Below are positions 8,714 to 18,317 of a stretch of DNA of 64,000 nt, one piece after another. The stretch spans positions 207,751-271,750 of the forward strand of contig NZ_LMUW01000207.1 of NCBI RefSeq assembly GCF_009765735.1, read 5' to 3'. The first letter of the stretch is position 1. Each line of letters opens with the position of its first letter. A program made the translations under genes and the position numbers. The notes beneath the pieces are model-generated. The model was not told where the DNA came from. It worked only from the letters and a program-made list of their open reading frames with translations, and made no database searches. The stretch comes from Xenophilus sp. L33. Lineage in GTDB: Bacteria; Pseudomonadota; Gammaproteobacteria; Burkholderiales; Burkholderiaceae_C.

Positions 8714-9418
8714 TCAGTCGGTTCGACTTTTCGCGAGGCGCCTCAGCTGCGGCCGGTCCATGACGACGACCGATCCGTACGAGTAGCGGATGACATCCCT
8801 CTGCTGCCATTCCTGTAGCAGCTTGCTGATCGCCTGTCGCGATACGCCGATGGAAGACGCCAGGACCTCCTGCGTGCAATGAAGACGCAGGCCGCCGCCC
8901 TCTTCCCTCTCGGCACTGAAATCCAACAAGAAGTCAAGCCTGCGCGCCAGTCGCTCTTGCAAGGAATATCCCCCGACAAACATCGACTGGTGGTCGCGTA
9001 TCCAAGTCGCATAGCTGATCGCCAGCGACCTGTACAGGTCTGGATGCGACAGCGCCACCTCCCGGAACTTGGTGGCCGGAAGCACATCCAGGAATGTCGT
9101 GCAAGCCGCGATGGCGTCGTTGTGGCGCCGCATTCCATCCACGAGCGAGATCGTCCCGATCCAGCGGCCAACCCCGAAGATCACCACTAAGACCTCTTTG
9201 CCGCACGGGGACACCGATCGGATGTGAACTCGGCCTGCCACGATTCGGTACATCGCGTCCCCGAGTTCTCCTTCCTGATAGATCGTCTCCCCGGCGGCAA
9301 ACCGACGGCGCGACATACAGCCTTCGAGCGCGGCTCGCACTGGCTCGGAAGCTTCCGCAAACCCGTCCGGTACGGTCATATCGGGAAAGTCGGCGGCCTG
9401 GCGGGCTGCGCTGGTCAT
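8714..9418 (-). CDS. Crp/Fnr family transcriptional regulator
   Basis: 234 residues. Residues about 15-130 are a cyclic-nucleotide-binding beta-roll (RRRFAAGETIYQEGELGDAMYRIVAGRV, then KEVLVVIFGVGRWIG). Residues about 178-220 hold the winged helix-turn-helix (CTQEVLASSIGVSRQAISKLL, then VVVMDR). The cAMP-contacting Arg-Ser of true Crp is not obvious, and no Cys cluster for an iron-sulfur centre is present, so the ligand is unknown. It stands between the minus-strand VOC operon, about 190 bases downstream, and the divergent dehydrogenase at 9538. A 16-bp near-palindrome in that divergent gap is a candidate operator. Confidence 0.92.
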   Translation of the reverse strand: MTSAARQAADFPDMTVPDGFAEASEPVRAALEGCMSRRRFAAGETIYQEGELGDAMYRIVAGRVHIRSVSPCGKEVLVVIFGVGRWIGTISLVDGMRRHNDAIAACTTFLDVLPATKFREVALSHPDLYRSLAISYATWIRDHQSMFVGGYSLQERLARRLDFLLDFSAEREEGGGLRLHCTQEVLASSIGVSRQAISKLLQEWQQRDVIRYSYGSVVVMDRPQLRRLAKSRTD

Positions 9419-9440
9419 GACGAGACCTTCAATTGCTCGG

Positions 9441-9456
9441 AAATGTCCGGACGTTT
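9441..9456. promoter_or_regulatory. Near-perfect 16-bp palindrome, possible Crp/Fnr-family operator
   Basis: AAATGTCCGGACGTTT reads almost the same on both strands, with one mismatched pair. It sits in the 119-base divergent gap between the Crp/Fnr-type gene and the dehydrogenase, 23 bases upstream of the regulator's start. An autoregulatory or shared operator is inferred from position; it does not match the classical Crp or Fnr consensus. Confidence 0.4.
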
Positions 9457-9537
9457 ACAGATCGAAGGCGATGAGTTAACTACCATGGGATGCATTAGCC
9501 CTGCAATCTCGCGAACCGCCTCTTCTCGCATACGGCC

Positions 9538-10506
9538 ATGAACACCCCAGCGTCGCGCTCGCCCATCAAGGCTGCCCTCCCATCGATCGTCCGGGCCGAC
9601 ATTTGCAGCCGCTTGCCGCCCTGGGTCGTTCCGGCGTGGTTCGGGACGCGTGACGAAGGCCTGACCGCCTGCGCGGATGCCGAGATCTGCTGGCTTCATC
9701 TCGACGAGCCGCGAGAGATCGCGACCCTGATCGAGGCCGCGACCGCGATGCGGTGGTTCAACACGATCTACACCGGGCTGGATGGTTTTCCACTTGATAT
9801 CCTCCGTCACCGCGCTGGACAGGTCACCAACGGTGCCGGGCTCAATGCGATCACGATCGCGGAGTACGTCGTCATGGGGATGCTGACCATCGCGAAGGGG
9901 TATCGTGAGGTAGTCCGAGCTCAGGATCGTCGCGAGTGGCTGAGCACCGCGCCGGGAAAGCAAGAGCTCGCCGGCAGTCGCGCTTTGATAGTTGGCTACG
10001 GCGAGATCGGCAAGCTGATCGCCGAGCGAGTGAAGAGCTTCGGCGTGGAAGTGATGGCGGTCCGTCGGTCCGCAACCGGCGATGACGGCTTTCTGGACCC
10101 CGGACAATGGCGCGAGCGCCTTGGCGAGTTCGACTGGATCGTTCTTGCGGTACCCGCGACTGCCGAGACCGTGCGCATGATCGGCCGCCGGGAGCTGGTA
10201 TCCATGCGGACCTCGGCCGTCCTCATCAATGTCGCACGCGGCACTCTCGTGGACCAGGATGCCCTGGTGGACGCCTTGCAAAAGCGTCACATCGCTGGTG
10301 CCTTCCTCGACGTCACCGACCCCGAGCCGCTGGCGCCATCGCATCCCCTCTGGGGAATGGAAAATGTCCATATATCCATGCATCTTTCCGGCCGCTCTCA
10401 AACGCGGACGATGGAGCGCGCGGTCAGCCGCTTTCTCGACAACCTCTGTCTCTATGCGGCCGGGTCGCCGCTGAAGCACGCGGTCGATCTGGACCGTGGC
10501 TATTGA
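9538..10506 (+). CDS. D-isomer-specific 2-hydroxyacid dehydrogenase, NAD(P)-binding
   Basis: 322 residues. The Rossmann motif GYGEIG lies near residue 156. Catalytic Arg is in NVARGTLVD, the acid in DPEPLAP, and the catalytic His in ISMHLSGR near the C-terminus. Such enzymes reduce 2-oxoacids to D-2-hydroxyacids or the reverse. The N-terminal catalytic domain is short and divergent, as in the glyoxylate/hydroxypyruvate reductase A branch. It is transcribed divergently from the Crp/Fnr regulator, which may control it. No partner gene follows; the next gene is convergent. Confidence 0.9.
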   Translation: MNTPASRSPIKAALPSIVRADICSRLPPWVVPAWFGTRDEGLTACADAEICWLHLDEPREIATLIEAATAMRWFNTIYTGLDGFPLDILRHRAGQVTNGAGLNAITIAEYVVMGMLTIAKGYREVVRAQDRREWLSTAPGKQELAGSRALIVGYGEIGKLIAERVKSFGVEVMAVRRSATGDDGFLDPGQWRERLGEFDWIVLAVPATAETVRMIGRRELVSMRTSAVLINVARGTLVDQDALVDALQKRHIAGAFLDVTDPEPLAPSHPLWGMENVHISMHLSGRSQTRTMERAVSRFLDNLCLYAAGSPLKHAVDLDRGY

Positions 10507-10635
10507 CGGCGGCAGCCTACGGCGGCGGGGGCGCTGACGGATTCAGCCCAAGCTTTGCAATCAGGCACCGTTAACAGGCCATCGCGATGAATGCGCGCCA
10601 ACGCCGGCCACGCAGCGGATGCCTGGAGCGGGAAT

Positions 10636-10672
10636 GACTCACTTTTGCCTCCTTCGGAGATTTTCGTGAGTC
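10636..10672. terminator. Stem-loop between convergent genes, possible bidirectional terminator
   Basis: In the roughly 290-base gap between two convergent genes, arms GACTCAC (10636-10642) and GTGAGTC (10666-10672) pair perfectly. An inner CTCC-TTC-GGAG stem (10649-10659) lies between them, with T-rich inner loops. There is no long T tract after it on either strand, so intrinsic termination is only a suggestion from position. Confidence 0.35.
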
Positions 10673-10799
10673 GCAGTTTGCGATGGGTGGCCTGGAGCGT
10701 CTATTTCCGAACACGCCAAGCAATAGGCGAATCAGGCCATCATGCTCAGGGTAAGTGCTAGGACAGCTGGCGTGACTGCGCGACGAGCCCCTGCTTCGC

Positions 10800-11783
10800 T
10801 CAATCCATCTTGATGTTGGCGGCCTGCACTCTTGCCGCCTGTTTGGCGGAGTCCTTCGTCAGGAAATCCGCGAACTCGGCTGGGGTGTCTCCGACAGGCG
10901 TATACCCGTACCTGTCGAACTGCTCCTCGACGAATCTGGGGTCGCGAATGATGGCGTGGATGTCGGCGGCGATCTTGTTCCGCAGCGCGAGAGGCGTCCC
11001 CGTCGGCGCCACGACATACAGCGCCCAGTTCGCGTCGAGGCCCGGGTAGCCTTGCTCACTCAAGGTCGGCACATCAGGCACCAGCTTGATGCGCTTGTCA
11101 CCGGCCACGCCCAGCGCCCGAATTTTGCCGGCTTGGGCGTAGGGCCCCAGAGCCGATACAGGTGCCACCGTCGACAATACGACACCGCCGACCATATCCG
11201 TGATCACTGGCGAGATCCCCTTGTACGGAACGTGCAGGAGCTCGATGCCTGACGTCTTGCCTAGATAAGCCATCGCCAAGTGAATTTGGCCTCCGTTTCC
11301 GCTCGAACCGTAGCTCACCTTGCCCGGGTGCGCGCGGGCGTACTCGATGAACTCCTTCATGTTGCCGACGGGCAGGCTGGGATTGACGGCGAACATCATC
11401 GGGCCATCGAGAATCCTGGTGACCGGAACGAAGTCCCGCTTGGGGTCATAGGGCATCTTCGAATAAAGCAATGGATTCACTTCGATCGCAACCTCGGTAG
11501 CCAGGTAAAGCGTGTATCCATCGGGGGCCGATCTAGCAACGTTTTCGGCTGCGATGAACTCGGAAGCGCCAGGGCGATTTTCAACCACGACCGACTGATT
11601 CCAGCTGGCGCTCAGCTGCGCCGCAAGCGCACGCGCCATGATGTCGGGTGCACCGCCGGGTGGAAAGCCGACGACCAGACGCACCGGTCGGCTCGGAAAA
11701 ACCGAGCCCTGGCCTAGCGCCACCAGAGGCATTAGCACCAGAACGAACGCGAGTCGACCGAACCAGCGAATTGCTTGCCTCAT
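10800..11783 (-). CDS. Tripartite tricarboxylate transporter receptor, Bug (TctC) family
   Basis: 327 residues. A signal peptide (IRWFGRLAFVLVLMPLVALGQG) precedes the mature start FPSRPVRLVVGFPPGGAPDIMAR, the Bug-family hallmark in which the PPGGAPD loop binds the ligand carboxylate. The middle (GKVSYGSSGNGGQIHLAMAY, then HVPYKG) is the second ligand-contact region. It captures a carboxylic acid in the periplasm. No TctA or TctB membrane genes occur anywhere in the window, as is common for expanded Bug sets in Burkholderiales. The next gene on this strand, a class II aldolase, lies upstream and may share transcription. Confidence 0.93.
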   Translation of the reverse strand: MRQAIRWFGRLAFVLVLMPLVALGQGSVFPSRPVRLVVGFPPGGAPDIMARALAAQLSASWNQSVVVENRPGASEFIAAENVARSAPDGYTLYLATEVAIEVNPLLYSKMPYDPKRDFVPVTRILDGPMMFAVNPSLPVGNMKEFIEYARAHPGKVSYGSSGNGGQIHLAMAYLGKTSGIELLHVPYKGISPVITDMVGGVVLSTVAPVSALGPYAQAGKIRALGVAGDKRIKLVPDVPTLSEQGYPGLDANWALYVVAPTGTPLALRNKIAADIHAIIRDPRFVEEQFDRYGYTPVGDTPAEFADFLTKDSAKQAARVQAANIKMD

Positions 11784-11897
11784 ATATCAACCACTCCAAA
11801 GAAGAATGAAAACCGCGCAGCGGGTGCGCCGAGAACTCAATCCCCATCCGCAGAGTCCGCCGGGGCGTATGACTCAGGTCAAATCGAGATTCGGGAT

Positions 11898-12662
11898 TCA
11901 GTTCCGATAAGACGCATCCAGCCAATCCTGCTTGCGTAGCAGCGCGGACCACGCAAGATCAGAACCCCGGCCGCCGGCGAGTTGCAGCGCCTGGCCCGCG
12001 CCACGTTCCAGGACGTCTTCAGGGATGAGCCGGAGCTTTCCGCCCGCCTGCGCATCGACTTGAATACGACACGCCGCTTCGAGGTCATACATTGCCATGA
12101 AGGCATCGGGCACCGATCGGCCGGCCACGAGCAGGCCGTGGTTGCGTAGCATCAGACAGGTCTTGTCGCCAAGATCCGCCGCCAGCCTCGCTTTCTCGTC
12201 CTCGTAAACGGCCGGCCCTTCGAAGTCGTGATACCCAAGGGAGCTCAGAACGAACATCGCATGCTGACTGATGGGAAGCAGCCCGCAATCCTGCGCGCTT
12301 ACCCCCGTGCCGGCACGGCTATGCGTGTGCATGACGCAGACAACGTCCGGCCGCGCCTCGTGAACGGCGCTATGGATCACGAAGCCGGCCGGGTTCACCG
12401 GAAAAGGCGACTCGGTGATCTTCACGCAGTGCTGATCCACCTTCACCAGCGAAGATGCCGTGATTTCCTCAAATAGCATGCCGTAGGGATTGATCAAGAA
12501 ATGATGCTCCGGGCCGGGAACACGGACGCTCAGGTGCGTGAAGATCAAGTCGGTCCACCCGTGCATGGCCACCAACCGGTAACACGCCGCGAGTTGCACT
12601 CGAAGTGCCCACTCCTGCTCGCTCACAACATCCTTCATTGACCTGACCTTCATATCGCTCAT
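11898..12662 (-). CDS. Class II aldolase/adducin family protein
   Basis: 254 residues from ATG 12662; in-frame ATGs at 12653 and 12746 are alternatives and none has a strong ribosome-binding site. Zn ligands of the family are visible: the His pair of MHTHSRAG near residue 112 and the His of RNHGLLV near 175. TDLIFTHLSVRVPG near residue 35 is the phosphate/substrate loop. Members cleave or epimerise sugar phosphates such as fuculose-phosphate, but a branch near Bug receptors and amidohydrolases acts as non-sugar aldolases or decarboxylases. Likely part of the same catabolic block as the Bug gene downstream and the amidohydrolase upstream on this strand. Confidence 0.88.
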   Translation of the reverse strand: MSDMKVRSMKDVVSEQEWALRVQLAACYRLVAMHGWTDLIFTHLSVRVPGPEHHFLINPYGMLFEEITASSLVKVDQHCVKITESPFPVNPAGFVIHSAVHEARPDVVCVMHTHSRAGTGVSAQDCGLLPISQHAMFVLSSLGYHDFEGPAVYEDEKARLAADLGDKTCLMLRNHGLLVAGRSVPDAFMAMYDLEAACRIQVDAQAGGKLRLIPEDVLERGAGQALQLAGGRGSDLAWSALLRKQDWLDASYRN

Positions 12663-12746
12663 TGATGCAACGCCATTTGACAAGTCCGTAGTATCAATCA
12701 AACTAGTTCCATCAATTGTCAACTGCTGGACAATCGAACCCCCCAT

Positions 12747-13087
12747 TTCAACTTATCTAACGCATGGATACCGGCGGAGTACCACTTGCTAGCATGATCA
12801 TTTGCTCGATATCGTCATGGAGAATCAACTGAAAGAGTTCCATCCGACTGATCGCAAACGTCAACCGGTAGCGCGGTAGAGAAAGACCGATCACCCGCTC
12901 GAGTCATCCGTCCATCAGGGGCTGTCGGTGGTGCCCAGCCCGATGCAACTGGAAACTGGACCTGCGACCACCTCGGCTCAGGGTGTCCGACGGATACAGA
13001 GCGACAGGCGCCTCGCGTGCGCAAGTCCGCTGCGAGGGTTACTGCAGACACGCCAGCTCACTGAACAGCCTGAAAGGCGGGACCGGC
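12747..13087. other. Intergenic region upstream of the class II aldolase
   Basis: About 340 bases between two minus-strand genes. Open frames here have no family signature. The part next to the aldolase is AT-richer (around 12690-12780) and could hold its promoter. No repeat or hairpin of note was seen. Confidence 0.4.
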
Positions 13088-14203
13088 TCAAGAGGTTTCA
13101 AATGGTCCAAGGCGGTAGATCCGCATTGCATTTCCACTGAAGACCGCTTCCTTCTCGTCTTCCGACAACTCGCCGAGCGCGCGCTTGAAGCCGTTCCAGA
13201 GTGTCCGATAGCCAACCCCCATCTTGTCCACCGGAAAGTTGCTTTCGACCATGCAACGGAGCGGTCCGAATAGCTCCACGCAGCTCATGAACCATGGGCT
13301 CCACCGGGCAGCCAAGGATTGCGAATGAAGCGGGGCTTCGGAAGCGCCGTAGTCGAACGTTGCACCTCTGTTCATGATCCCGCCGAGCTTCACCGAGATG
13401 TTCTCGCACTGGGCCAACTCTGCCATCCTCGCTTTCCATTGCGCGAAAATCTCCCGCCCGGAGCGCAAGTAGGGGCCGTAACACAAAGGCCCGCCAAGGT
13501 GGCAAAGCACGATATGCGTCTCCGGACAAGCGCGAGCGAGACTGACCACATCGGACAGCTGCGGATGAAATAGCCAGGCATCGAATGAGAGGCCATGGGC
13601 GGCCAGTCGCCTGACGCCGGCCTGGAACGACGGCTGCAGATAGAAACCGGGTGCATCGCGGCCCGGGCTGTTGACGATCTCGGCCGACGGATCCCATCCC
13701 GCCTGGCACCGCACGCCTCGAAAGCGCCCACCTCCCGCGACGATGAGCGCCTCCAATACCGGCGTCACCCGATCACCCAACGCCAAGTCAGCGAATCCAA
13801 CGATTCCTGCATTGATGCGTGTCGATCCGTAGATCCCGCTTTCGCTCATTGCCGCAATGCCAGCGGCGAACTCCACTTCCCCGATCGGCTTCATTTCAGC
13901 CGGGCCAGATGCACGATACATCGCATGGCACTCCGCGAAGACGGTGCCAATGACTTTATGGCCAGTTCCGACATCTTCCAGGAAGTCGCTCAAGAGATAG
14001 CGAAATCCTGGCATATCCCACAGATGGTGGTGGGCATCGATGATCTCCCGTTCGGGTTCAAGAATCGGCTCAACCACGGACTTCGCCAGCCACCCCGGAT
14101 CAGGTGAATAAATGCGTCCGAACGGGGTTGGAGAGGAAGGATCCCGGCGCGGGGAAAGCAGTCCTTCAAGCGAACCATTGCCCTCATGGGTGGATGCATC
14201 CAC
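13088..14203 (-). CDS. Amidohydrolase-family TIM-barrel hydrolase (lactonase/decarboxylase type)
   Basis: 371 residues starting at GTG 14203. This start is preferred because AAAGGAG lies eight bases before it, while the upstream frame up to 14404 overlaps a repeat and has no homology. The Amidohydro_2 (COG3618) pattern is clear: IIDAHHHLWD near residue 52 with the metal-binding His residues, HIVLCHLGGP near residue 237, and the terminal MVESNFPVDK with the catalytic Asp near residue 325. Family members hydrolyse lactones or decarboxylate ring acids, as in 2-pyrone-4,6-dicarboxylate lactonase. It lies divergent to the MHS transporter and porin. Confidence 0.9.
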   Translation of the reverse strand: MDASTHEGNGSLEGLLSPRRDPSSPTPFGRIYSPDPGWLAKSVVEPILEPEREIIDAHHHLWDMPGFRYLLSDFLEDVGTGHKVIGTVFAECHAMYRASGPAEMKPIGEVEFAAGIAAMSESGIYGSTRINAGIVGFADLALGDRVTPVLEALIVAGGGRFRGVRCQAGWDPSAEIVNSPGRDAPGFYLQPSFQAGVRRLAAHGLSFDAWLFHPQLSDVVSLARACPETHIVLCHLGGPLCYGPYLRSGREIFAQWKARMAELAQCENISVKLGGIMNRGATFDYGASEAPLHSQSLAARWSPWFMSCVELFGPLRCMVESNFPVDKMGVGYRTLWNGFKRALGELSEDEKEAVFSGNAMRIYRLGPFETS

Positions 14204-14320
14204 GTCTGCGACTCCTTTGAATTTGATCTTGTCCCCGACGCCTGGTGACTTGGGATCGTATCGAGATCCCGCGCATCTCGTTCGGCACCAAGTCTGCCTG
14301 TTTCGGAGGGCTCGGGCGTG

Positions 14321-14406
14321 AGGTAAGACCCGCCCCAAGCTGGCACGAACGGTCAATCGGGTGGCCCGATTTGCTCTTGGCGTTGGATCGGGCATTGTGA
14401 ACACTA
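14321..14406 (+). repeat. 86-bp inverted duplicate, copy 1 (upstream of the MHS transporter)
   Basis: This segment recurs as the reverse complement at 19488-19573 with three mismatches in 86 bases. It contains the perfect palindrome AATCGGG-TGG-CCCGATT at 14355-14371. Read toward its downstream gene, the transporter, it has the same orientation as copy 2 has toward the AraC gene, and it ends 228 bases before the transporter ATG. It may be a duplicated promoter/operator or the ends of an old mobile unit. Confidence 0.85.
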
Positions 14407-14634
14407 GATGCTTTCAAAAGGCAACGCTGCGATGAGGAAGATTCTCTGGAGTGCATGGAGTATGTCCCGGATTGCTCGCTGGAAGCTGGGCTCTGACATA
14501 TTCCCGAAGCGCTCGCTGAGTCGAACGGCGCCCACTGAGAGCACGCTTGCCGCTGGGCGAACCACTCACGCCAACCGTCTGGCAACAGACGGCCTGCGCC
14601 GGGTCCCTTCACTAGATGCCATGGACGCAGCAAT

Positions 14635-16305
14635 ATGAAAGCTCAGAGCCTCACGCCGCCCCGCACAGCCGCCGGGATGACATCCGAGGAACGAAAGGTC
14701 GTCATCGGCGCATCGCTTGGCACCGTATTTGAGTTCTATGATTTCATTTTGTTCGGATCGCTGTCGACCGTCATCGCGACGAAGTTCTTTGCACCCCTGA
14801 GTCCGTCGCTGGGATTCATCTTTGCCTTGATGGCGTTCTCCGCCGCATATCTCGTTCGGCCGCTCGGGGCTTTCATCTTTGGGCGGCTTGGTGACAAGGT
14901 GGGGCGAAAGTACACTTTTCTGGTCACCGTCACGGCAATGGGAACCGCCACCTTCCTCGTTGGACTGATCCCCCCCTACGTGACTTGGGGGGTAGCAGCA
15001 CCAGTGACATTGATGGTCCTGCGGGTAGTGCAAGGGATCGCGCTCGGCGGCGAGTTCGGCGGTGCCGCGTCATACGTCGCGGAGCACGCACCACCGGGGC
15101 GCTTGGGTTACTACACCTCCTGGATCCAGACCTGCGCGGGCGCGGGATTGGTACTCTCGTTACTGGTGCTTTTCGCCATCCGATCGGTGCTGGGCGATCA
15201 GGTATTCAACGATTGGGGTTGGCGCGTTCCGTTTCTGCTGTCCGCGCTCCTGCTGGCGATATCGCTGTGGATCCGCATGCGCCTGAACGAGTCACCCGTA
15301 TACCAGCGCATGAAGTCGGCCGGAAAGACCAGCCAGGCGCCGGTTCATGACCTGTACGGAAGCGGACGCAACGTGCGTAGGCAAATCGCCGTGCTGTTCG
15401 GGCCTCTCGCCGCTGGACAGATGCTCGGCGTGTTCGCGCTCGTGTACCTAATGGTGTTCCTGTTGCAGACCTTGCGCGTGGATCCTCAGACCGTCAACTG
15501 GATCGTCTGCACGGCCATTCTTGCGGCGCTGCCCTTCTTTCCGCTTGCCGGTCGGCTATCCGATCGCGTGGGACGAAAGCCGGTCGTGATCGTGGCCTGC
15601 GTTCTGGCCGGACTGAGCATCTTTCCGGCGATCAAGTTGTTGACGCACTTTGGCAATCCAGCCTATGAACGGGCCCTGGCGACGGCGCCCATCACCGTCA
15701 CGGCGAACGCCTCCGACTGCTCGTTCATCTTCAATCCCACCGGCACGGCGCGTTTCTTGTCTTCCTGCGACATCCTCAAGAGCACCCTGGCGCGCGAGGG
15801 CGTCAACTACCAAGTCGAATCCTCATCCACAATCGATCCCGCTCGGGTTCGGATCGCAGAAAGCACTTTCAACTCCTTCAACGGGGAAGCTTTGGCGCCA
15901 GCTGAACTCAAGGCTCGCGTCGATGCGCTCTCCGATCAGATGCGGCAAGCCATCAAGGCCGCAGGTTACCCCGCGAAGGCCGACATGAGCGAATTCAACA
16001 GCGCCATGGTCTGGCTGACGATCTTCTACATCACTGTTCTGTTCGCTGGCGCGCAAAGCCCCCTGGCTGCGATGCTCGTCGAACTGTTCCCGGCAAGCGT
16101 CCGCTACACCGCGGTGTCGGTTCCATACCATGTCTCGAGCATACTCGCGGGTTTCCTGGTGCCGATCAGCTTCGCGTTGTCGGCCGCAGCCGGCGATATC
16201 TACTTCGGTCTCTGGTATCCGGTGTTCTGGGTACTCCTGGGAGGGTTTGTATGCCTCGTTGCTCTGCCGGAAACACGAGGTCAATCGATCGAGAATTGGT
16301 TTTAG
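14635..16305 (+). CDS. MHS-family major facilitator transporter (metabolite:H+ symporter)
   Basis: 556 residues, twelve predicted membrane helices. EFYDFILFGSL in helix 1 and GRLGDKVGRKYTF after helix 2 (MFS motif A) identify the MHS branch (KgtP/ShiA/ProP relatives); a second motif A-like GRLSDRVGRKPV follows helix 8. A soluble insert of about 100 residues (about 345-450, with two Cys residues) lies between helices 9 and 10, a trait of some betaproteobacterial members. The protein sits in the inner membrane and should import an organic acid with protons. The porin lies downstream and the amidohydrolase is divergent, so the three form a likely uptake-degradation set. ATG 14635 has a weak ribosome site; ATG 14677 is possible. 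Confidence 0.92.
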   Translation: MKAQSLTPPRTAAGMTSEERKVVIGASLGTVFEFYDFILFGSLSTVIATKFFAPLSPSLGFIFALMAFSAAYLVRPLGAFIFGRLGDKVGRKYTFLVTVTAMGTATFLVGLIPPYVTWGVAAPVTLMVLRVVQGIALGGEFGGAASYVAEHAPPGRLGYYTSWIQTCAGAGLVLSLLVLFAIRSVLGDQVFNDWGWRVPFLLSALLLAISLWIRMRLNESPVYQRMKSAGKTSQAPVHDLYGSGRNVRRQIAVLFGPLAAGQMLGVFALVYLMVFLLQTLRVDPQTVNWIVCTAILAALPFFPLAGRLSDRVGRKPVVIVACVLAGLSIFPAIKLLTHFGNPAYERALATAPITVTANASDCSFIFNPTGTARFLSSCDILKSTLAREGVNYQVESSSTIDPARVRIAESTFNSFNGEALAPAELKARVDALSDQMRQAIKAAGYPAKADMSEFNSAMVWLTIFYITVLFAGAQSPLAAMLVELFPASVRYTAVSVPYHVSSILAGFLVPISFALSAAAGDIYFGLWYPVFWVLLGGFVCLVALPETRGQSIENWF

Positions 16306-17009
16306 TTCGTCTAGCGGATTGCACGAGCAAGCGTATTGCCTCGACCTCGCAATGTTCAGCCTCGATGCAAGGAAATGCTTGAGCTGCACGCGCCAAGTCT
16401 TGCTATCCGCAAAATCAACAGGTCCCGGGCAAAGGCGCCGTCGACCGGCAGTGAGGTGTACCGCGCGCTTACAAGCCGATCGGGACCGCGACTGCCACGA
16501 TGCATCGCACACGAGGCTCGCCGCATCTTCACGGCGATCAAATCAGCTTGGGAATTGACTAGAGAATTCACCGGCGAAAACGAGCCGAGCCAATCGCCGA
16601 TCTTTTCGACATCCAGTGACGAGCCTTCTCGCCGAAGTCACTCCGAGGATTGATCATTCGATCCCGCAGCCTTTTGGGCCTGCGACCAGACTTGGCTGTT
16701 TGCTTTTTGTATGAGTCAGTACAGTGCGCCCGCCTGTCCGGTAGCGTGACGCACGACTGACTCGAACCAATTCGAGACAACGATAGCCGAATCGAAGACT
16801 TAGCTCGATTGTCGTCGTGCAATAACCACGTTATCGAATCGCATGGTCGGGACTGCATGGTTATCGGTCAGCTTTGCATCTACAAGGCCCATGTTGTTCA
16901 CAGAATTGATTAAATCAATCCTGCCTCCATCGAGGAGGTCGGCAGGGTCTCGAATGGGTAGCAGCCGCGTCCCGCTCGAGCCGGCGTTCAAACACGGAGA
17001 AAACTTGCA
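16306..17009. other. 704-base gap between transporter and porin
   Basis: No frame here shows a recognisable protein. The stretch from about 16690 to 16990 is AT-richer than its surroundings and includes the porin's ribosome-binding site (GGAGAAAAC just before 17010), so it probably holds the porin promoter. Nothing else could be supported. Confidence 0.4.
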
Positions 17010-18254
17010 ATGAAAAGATTCATTTTCACCGCGACGGCTGTGACCGTTGCCGGAGTCGCCTCGGCGCAATCGTCGGTCACTCTCTTTGGCGTGGTCGACA
17101 TCGGCGTTAGCTCCTACAAGTCGCAGTCGCAGACTCCGCTCGGAGTCAGCGTCACCGCCTCAAAAAACGCGATGAGCAACTCCGGGTACACGACGAGCCG
17201 CCTCGGATTCCGCGGGACTGAAGATCTAGGCGGAGGGTTGGGCGCCTCCTTCTGGCTGGAGGCGGGGCTGAACCCTGCCAGTGGAACACTGCAGGCGACC
17301 GGCGGTGGATTGGACTTTAATCGCCGATCAACCGTAAGCTTGACAGGTGCCTTCGGTGAACTGCGGATCGGCCGTGACTACACCCCTTCCTATTGGAACG
17401 ATACCGTCTTCGATCCGCTCGGCAACAACGGCGTCGGCACAAACCTGATAACGAACGCGAATCTTGGAGTACCAAACAGTGGATTTCTCCCGAATCCCAA
17501 CTATGTTAGGGCATCAAATTCGGTTGGCTATTTTCTGCCACCAGGACTGGGCGGACTCTATGGCCAAGCAATGTACGCTTTTAGCGGGGCCACAACATAC
17601 GATCCAGGCACGCTGACTCCACCTGGTGCTGCCGCGGTAGCAGCGAACCCGGCTCTCGCCAAGACCCCAGACAATGCGCGTGCGGGCGCCTATATAGGCG
17701 GCCGGGTTGGTTACACCAACGGCGCCCTCAATGTCGCACTGGGGTATGCTCAAAGCACGCTTGCGTCGAACTATTACGCGGGCTCGACGACTACGCTTGA
17801 CACTTTGAATATGGGGGCCACATACGATTTCGGCGTCCTCAAGCTCTTTGGCGAGTATTCGAACAACAAGCAGAAGATTGATCTTGCCACCAATACCTTC
17901 AATCCATTCGGTACCACCAAGTCCGGCTTCAATGGCGGCCTGTTGGGGATCACCGTCCCGATTGGGGCAAGCCTGATTCGCGCGGGATTTTCGACAGTGA
18001 GGTACAATAATCTTCCAGTCAACATCCTGGAGTCCCAGCCAAAAGCTAATCAGTACGCGATCAGTTACGTCTACAATCTGTCGAAACGAACCGCTGTGTA
18101 CACGACGTTTGCATATATCAGCGACAAGAACGGCGCGGGGTTGGGCATCCTGGGAGCGCCGACATTTTTCACTGGCGTGATTCCGGGCGGTGTCGGGAGT
18201 GCGGTGCCGAATAAATCCATGGGTGTTGACTTCGGGATAAGTCACGTCTTTTGA
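17010..18254 (+). CDS. Gram-negative general porin, Burkholderiales type
   Basis: 414 residues. The signal peptide MKRFIFTATAVTVAGVASAQ precedes SSVTLFGVVDIGVSSYKSQ, the standard first beta strand of Burkholderiales trimeric porins (Porin_4/OmpC-like). GYTTSRLGFRGTEDLGGGL follows, with FNRRSTVSLTG and FGELRIGRDYTP, the conserved L3-region strands. The chain ends MGVDFGISHVF with terminal Phe, the outer-membrane assembly signal. It makes a 16-strand channel for small hydrophilic solutes. Being next to the MHS transporter and an AraC regulator suggests a substrate-specific channel for the same compound (inference). Confidence 0.95.
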   Translation: MKRFIFTATAVTVAGVASAQSSVTLFGVVDIGVSSYKSQSQTPLGVSVTASKNAMSNSGYTTSRLGFRGTEDLGGGLGASFWLEAGLNPASGTLQATGGGLDFNRRSTVSLTGAFGELRIGRDYTPSYWNDTVFDPLGNNGVGTNLITNANLGVPNSGFLPNPNYVRASNSVGYFLPPGLGGLYGQAMYAFSGATTYDPGTLTPPGAAAVAANPALAKTPDNARAGAYIGGRVGYTNGALNVALGYAQSTLASNYYAGSTTTLDTLNMGATYDFGVLKLFGEYSNNKQKIDLATNTFNPFGTTKSGFNGGLLGITVPIGASLIRAGFSTVRYNNLPVNILESQPKANQYAISYVYNLSKRTAVYTTFAYISDKNGAGLGILGAPTFFTGVIPGGVGSAVPNKSMGVDFGISHVF

Positions 18255-18317
18255 TCGTGGCCGGCGGAATCAAGTTCACCCAAGATCATAACTCGGTGGC
18301 CTTGGTCGGGCCGGCTC

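Noticed and set aside
14204..14404. N-terminal extension of the amidohydrolase
   Set aside because: It overlaps the 86-bp repeat and lacks homology; GTG 14203 has a strong ribosome site.
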